A stretch of 64,000 nt of DNA. Origin: Coix lacryma-jobi var. lacryma-jobi (lineage: Eukaryota; Streptophyta; Magnoliopsida; Poales; Poaceae). Shown here in pieces: positions 58,680-64,000 of this stretch. Location of the stretch: NCBI GenBank assembly GCA_009763385.1, contig CM019826.1, positions 82,407,942 through 82,471,941 on the forward strand. Reading direction: 5' to 3'. Numbering within the stretch: position 1 is the first letter of the stretch; each line of letters starts with the position of its first letter. A program made the translations under genes and the position numbers. The notes under the pieces are model-generated. The model was not told where the DNA came from, searched no databases, and saw nothing but the letters and a program-made list of their open reading frames with translations.

Positions 58680-59949
58680 TGTAAGGACCTGTGTGGCCTA
58701 GAGGGGGGTGAATAGGCCTGTCAAAAATCATAGCTCAAAACTTAATTAGCGAAGCCCGACACTACTGCCCTGAGCCCGGCACTGCCGCACCCCGGCACTG
58801 CCGGCCTCAGCCCGGTATTGCCGCGCAGACAACTGATCCAAGCCTGCAATTCGAAATCCAGCCACAACAAACCAAATCTATATGAATGGAAATGTAGCAC
58901 TAGGTTTCCTGAACCAGCAGAACCAACTCTAACAAGCCAAATATGTAGTATGAAGTAGATCGGGCCAAACCCTAGAATCTATCACAAGCTCACAAGTATG
59001 AAATATGAAAGCAAGTAAGCACAAGAGACAAGTGATTTATCCCGTGGTTCAGCTCGCCACCAAGGCTTGCCTACCTCCACGTTGTTGAGGTTGACCACTT
59101 AGGTCATGAGCTTTGCAACTCTACCTCGTTCTCAAGTCAAGGAACCAAATCCTTGAAGTGAGGGGTAATAAACTAGCTGCACGAGTGATTACAAACCTCC
59201 CAAGGCTGCCACACAAGTTGGCTAGCTCAAGGGCGACACCTAGCCGGCTAGGGTTCCAAGAACCCAAGAGTAATAGAATCAAATCCACCGGCTGTGGCTC
59301 AAATCAAGTGCTCTAGGAAGTAGATCTCAGCTAGGGCTTCTCTTTGGTGAAGGTTTGAGGCTCTAACTCACTTGGAATCAATAGGAATCAAAGATTTGGT
59401 GAGAGAGAGCATGGGAGCCTTCAATGGGTAGAGGAAGCCTTGTTTGAAGGTAGGAGAAGAGTTATGGTCGTGGGTGACCGTTGGGGTGGCAGGAGGGTAG
59501 TGTAAATACCCCCTGCCTTCCAACGGCTGAAATAAGTCATGGCAGTGTCGGCCTTAGCCCGGCAGTGCCGTGGCCCGGCACTGTCGCGCCCTGGGTGGCA
59601 CTGCCGCGCCTACCAGACAGACAGAGATAGATCTGATTTCAGTACAGCTGTCTTTGGTTAGAAATAGGGATGGCTTGGGTTGGTTTGAGCACATATCATT
59701 CAGCCATAGCAATGTATTTGCATTCCCCCTTGATAGTACGACATTCCTATAACTCAAATTCAAATGAAAAAGCTTGTTATAGCACTTTGAGTCCGGAACC
59801 GATGAGATAACATATGAGGGGTCCACCAACGCATATACACCATCCTTTCTTATCATTAACCTGCTTGTCATCTTCATAAATCTCATTAGTTCTCCAATCG
59901 TGTGGTCATTATCACCAAAACCCACAATTAGGGCTTGATTGCACTTACA
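58680..59949 (-). repeat. 5' LTR of the copia element (second copy) with primer site
   Basis: 1270 bp, same edges as 48811-50040. The tRNA-Met primer site lies just left (about 58656-58677). CGGCACTGCCG clusters are at 58775-58826 and 59540-59611. Confidence 0.9.
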
Positions 59950-60254
59950 GGGGCGGCATGGGAGCACTGGTGCCTTTATAAGCAGCTCTCCTTCCCCAAG
60001 CTTCCCAAGCTTTCCCGGTGACCTACTTTTTTGTGCTATGCATGATATTTTTGCCTAGATCTTGATGGTGGGTGCTATTGTCGCTGAATGGTGTTGGATT
60101 ATAGATTATGGTTTTTGTTGTGCACTCTGGTCGATGATGATGTCCAGTGTCACTGGGAGGCATGTTCAATCATGCAGCCGTGACTTTTTTATGATGCATT
60201 GTTACACATTCATGTTGATGCTTAGCAGGGTCAATTAAATTTATGTTGTGTCCA

Positions 60255-61030
60255 AATGTTCATGCATTGTAGATGGATCTAACCTAGAAAAGAGATGCAC
60301 TGGCCAAGCAAGCCTCTGCTTTGGTAGTTGTTATGGTTTTTTTGTTGCAAGTAGGATTAGCAGGCCTATCCCTGAACCAGACCTAGTGTTGTATCAACTG
60401 AGGTCTGATGCTGAGCAGCATAGAAAACATACCCTACAAGCCATTTATAGGTCCACAGATAAAGAGTGTTTGTCCATGATTAGGATGACCAGACCTCCAT
60501 TTTTGCGTTGTGTGAACTTTTTTAGAACTAGAGTCCTTGTAACAGAGAAGTCTGATTGCACCATTGAGGAACAAGTTGCTATGTTCCTCCATATAATAGG
60601 ACACAACCAAAGGTTTAGTGTGGTTCACTAATTTTTTTAGGTCAATTAAGACAGTGACAGGCACATTCACCAGGTGTTGTATGATGTTGGTGAGCTAAGA
60701 AATGATTTGATTAAGTCCCCCACAAATGGCACATATCCAAAGATTCTTGGCAGCCATAGATGGAACCATTACTTTTAGGTAATTGATATTTTCTAGTGTT
60801 TAACTAGGCCCTAGTGTTTGTCCTACCATATAGCTTACCACACTTCTAACATTTTCTAAGGAATGTGTTGGTGCCATTGATGGCACCCATGTTTTGACTA
60901 GGGTGCCTATACGCATGTCGCAGGCTTTCAGGGGTAAGAAGAAAGATCCCACACAAAATGTTATAGTTGTTGTTAACTTTGACCTCAAGTTCACCTATGT
61001 CTTGGCTGGCTGGGAAGGGTCAGCACATGA
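60255..61030 (+). pseudogene. PIF/Harbinger transposase fragment (second copy)
   Basis: Same gene as 50412-51115 with fewer breaks. The DDE stretch keeps one open frame through KKKDPTQNVIVVVNFDL to WEGSAHD, where the first copy has lost bases. The stop after RFSVVH (near 60629) is shared, so that lesion is real or older than the duplication. It ends at the LTR start at 61031. Confidence 0.8.
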
Positions 61031-62607
61031 TGTAACACCCCTGGTGTTAAGCAGTAATTAAAACCTTAATTAAGTTGATTAGTATACATAATCATCTGGC
61101 ATCATGGCATAAAAACATTTCATGTTTAAGGTATAATTGTGATGCTTTACATGTTTGAGTACTTGAGTGTTGCATAATCTTGTATGATGACTTCCATGTT
61201 TGTATGTGTGTTGGCTTGACATGTTGTGACTTACATGAAATGTCAAAACCCTAGTTTCAATAGTCCTTTTATCCCCTTTTCAATAGCTCGAAAAGTAAGT
61301 CAAATTTCAAAAGGATTTCAAAAGCAAAGCTGTAGCTCTTGTTGAGAGGTACAACTTTGGTATTCAAAGCTTTCAAAGTTTCTATACAAAATTTTGAATA
61401 GATTTGACATCCTTCAAACCCTAAACTTTACCCCTAAACTAGATTTAAAAACTAAAAGAATTAGAACTTGGTCCTTTAAGCAAAGTTGTAGAGAGGATTA
61501 AAATAAACAAAATTTATTAATTAAGATTTTCAAGTTATTAAAGAAATCTAAAGCAATTTGGGAAACTAGCTTGATTAGGTTTCAAATTGAAAGTTAATTT
61601 CTAAACCCTAGTTTTATCCCCTTTTTGTAGTTCAAAAGTTAAGCAAAATTTTGATATGTGACGAGAAGCAAAGTTGTAGATAACTTTATAAGGAATGACT
61701 TTTATTTTGGTAAAATTTAAAGTTGTTAAGCAAATTGAAAAGTAATTTTGAATCCAAGTTTGAATGCTTTTCAAATTCAAAATGTGATTTTGACTTCTAG
61801 CTAGAATTTGGGTGTGCTCCTTAAATGAAAGTTGTAGATCCTAATTTTTGGAGTAACTTTCATGTTCAAAGTTTTGTTTGTTGTGTAGCAGTTTTGGGAG
61901 TATTAGAGGAAAGAAAATGGAATTTGAATCTGCGCTACAGTAATTCGGGAGCGGGGAAACAGGGAGGTGTAGAGCACCTGCTGCCGCTGCACCGACGTCA
62001 TCGTCCCTCGCCTAGAAACAACGAAGGCGCTAGCTTCTGCTTGTCGTGGCTGCGCATGCTGCTACGTGCCATTGTTTCCCCGGCACCCACTGCCTATAAA
62101 TACCCTGGTCACCGTCTCTCTTCCTCTGCCCTGTTCCCGCCATGGCCGTGAAAGCAGAGCTCCGCCGTCGAGTTTCCTCTGCTGCCCGCTGCCTCTCTCC
62201 CTGTCCTTCGGCTTGCGCCTTAGTTCTGTCTCACTGTTAGACACCTCAAGAAGCCGCTCCCATAGCCTTCCACCAACGGAAGCACCGTAGCACCATCGTT
62301 TCCTCCGCGGCAGAGCAGAGCGCGGCCGCATACCACCTCATCGTGGCCAGGACGCACCAGAGCATCGCGTGCCTTGACAGGTCATGCTCTAAGCTCGCGT
62401 TGGGGTCTTGATGATCATTGGCTCAATTGCTTGAACCCTACCGCCTTAGGCATGCTGGGGAGCTACCCATGCCACCGGTTCACGCCACCATAGCCACTAC
62501 CGTCGTGGTCGACCTCTCTCTGTACCGCCACCGCCTGAACCAGCGCGAGCATCGGAACCCCTGAGCTTCCTGAGCACCCTAGCATCCTCAGTCGAGCCTC
62601 CTCTGTC
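61031..62607 (+). repeat. Plus-strand chromovirus-type LTR (second copy)
   Basis: Counterpart of 51116-52687, with the same insertion point (after catga) and TATA box at 62095-62102. Confidence 0.75.
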
Positions 62608-64000
62608 CACTACAAGAACACACCCCCTGTAGATACATTTTATAAGGGTTTGAAACGCTTTATTTCATCTTTATGGGATTATAGATATGTTTTAGTAAAG
62701 CGTGTCTGGAGCGTCTCCCTACGGACCATGTCTGGATATATACATACAAATTAGAAAACGTGTCTAGAGGCTTTGAGACGTTTTTATTGACACATTCCTT
62801 GTGTGTCTAGACCATATCGTGTCACGATGTGTAGACAAACTTTAAACGTGTCTAAGAGCTTTGATATGCTTTTATAGATGCGTTTGAAGCGTGTTTACAT
62901 ATGTAGGAATGCTCTTATATATACTTTTACATTATGCATTTACCGATGTATAGACACATTTTGTAGTAATGTTTTACTATGTGCTAAATAATAATTGATG
63001 CGCTTTTACAAATGTGTTTATATTCGTGTCTACTAACTAGACATGTTTTATGTGTAATATACAAATCATTTTAATCATATTCATGTTACAGTCACGTTAT
63101 CAAGATTAAGAGATGCTATTTTGATAAATAAACAACAAAAGTGTAGAACTGTGCATCACTAATGCTTTTATAAAAAAATATATAATAACAGAGTCAAACA
63201 TCCATAGAATTTTTCTAATAAGTAATAAGTAGTAAAACAAATCTACAAGTAATATGTACATATCCATAAATAAGTTCGGCAGACTACTTGATTAGCTAAT
63301 TCATCAACAATCTTCATTCATATGAATCATTCCATTCTGCTGTAAAATAAGAGAGTGAAGAAAATTAGGCAATGGCCTTTTCAAAATTAAAGGATAGTAA
63401 GTTTGGTAGCAACAACTACAGGAGAACGTAACTAACCAAGTTATCATGCACATCTTGGAGTTGAAGTTTTAGGTCTTTTCACCTATATAGGTTAGTGTGG
63501 AATTGAACTTACACGTGATCTAGGCCAAGCAACAATACAGCCGATGGCATCTCCTACTGTGCGAAGACTTTCATATGGTCTAGGCAAATTCTCATCCCTA
63601 GTGTCACGAACATTGTGAATAACAACCGCGACATATTCATGTCCAAGCATGTTTCCTCCAACCACATGTGTGCTATCAGTAGAGACTAAGTTTCCTTTTG
63701 CAACAACTTTATTTTCATGCCTTAGTGACATCAAGTAAACCTGTTTTAGATCCTACCATTCAAAAATATTGAATACTATTACATCTGAACATGTCAATAA
63801 TTATATTAAAAAAATAAGGTGAAGAACATACAAATATTGGTCGACTACAATCTATTGTTATGTTGCTTGGACATACCTATAGTATAAGTGAATTTGATCA
63901 TCAACAAATAATTTATCAAGCAAGGATAATCATAAACTCTAAAAGAAGGCATTCCAGCTAGCATTAAGTAATTCCATATCATGGGTTTCTCATACCTGCT
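62608..64000. mobile_element. CACTA element (second copy), runs off the window
   Basis: Starts CACTACAAGAACACACCCC, with the same subterminal repeats as at 52688. It contains the minus-strand TNP1-like domain at 63492-63734. Confidence 0.75.
63492..63734 (-). CDS. TNP1/En/Spm transposase-like domain of the CACTA element (partial exon)
   Basis: 80 residues containing KVVAKGNLVSTDSTHVVGGN, LGHEYVAVVIHNV and LPRPYESLRTVGDAIGCIVAWP. From memory this is the pattern of the short TNP1/En/Spm domain found at the C-terminus of plant CACTA proteins. The first copy at about 53,580-53,810 has lost bases and does not read through. The upstream exons should lie to the right, beyond 64000. Confidence 0.65.
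   Translation of the reverse strand: MMSLRHENKVVAKGNLVSTDSTHVVGGNMLGHEYVAVVIHNVRDTRDENLPRPYESLRTVGDAIGCIVAWPRSRVSSIPH

Overview
The window looks like a heterochromatic, repeat-on-repeat stretch of a large plant genome, most likely a grass. The LTR families, GC-rich LTR leaders, Athila, Tat, chromovirus, SIRE-like copia, CACTA and Harbinger elements all fit grasses; the species cannot be told. I see no host gene, rRNA, tRNA or CRISPR. Three runs of exactly 500 N (2231-2730, 21569-22068, 56058-56557) are scaffold placeholders, so the window is at least four contigs.

Layout. 1-2230: a possible solo LTR (about 126-876) beside a minus-strand Athila-type LTR with its tRNA-Asp-like primer site. 2731-4876: minus-strand Tat-lineage pol fragment (RT, two RNase H domains, integrase). 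4877-20502: chromovirus A, a 15.6 kb minus-strand Ty3 element of Tekay/Del type with 4.5 kb LTRs, gag, pol ending in a chromodomain, and an extra ORF between primer site and gag. 20503-21568: non-coding element remnant. 22069-23560: plus-strand Athila-type pol fragment. 23561-37515: chromovirus B, 14 kb, minus strand, same plan as A. 37516-50040: minus-strand Ty1/copia element of SIRE type (5' LTR, gag, pol, distal env-like ORF), with a 2.4 kb CACTA element (39003-41424) inserted in the distal ORF. 50041-56057: PIF/Harbinger transposase remnant, cut by a plus-strand chromovirus-type LTR, itself cut by a CACTA element. 56558-64000 repeats 46731-54060 almost base for base, so the two contigs probably overlap and were not merged.

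Most interesting system. In both chromoviruses the extra ORF upstream of gag starts with a close copy of the histone H3 N-terminal tail (ARTK and ARK(S/A)TG kept, initiator Met followed by Ala), then a coiled coil and an acidic end. The two copies differ by many silent changes but keep the tail. In both elements the ATGs of this ORF and of gag lie 0-2 nt after a CAG with splice-acceptor character, and both LTRs carry a conserved GTAAGT donor beside a conserved hairpin. The same elements encode an integrase chromodomain, a domain family that reads H3 tails. I infer that these elements make an H3-tail mimic from a spliced RNA and use it with chromodomain or heterochromatin proteins.

Most coding regions are broken by frameshifts and stops. 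Some are real decay and some look like uncorrected long-read indels, as the duplicated contigs show.
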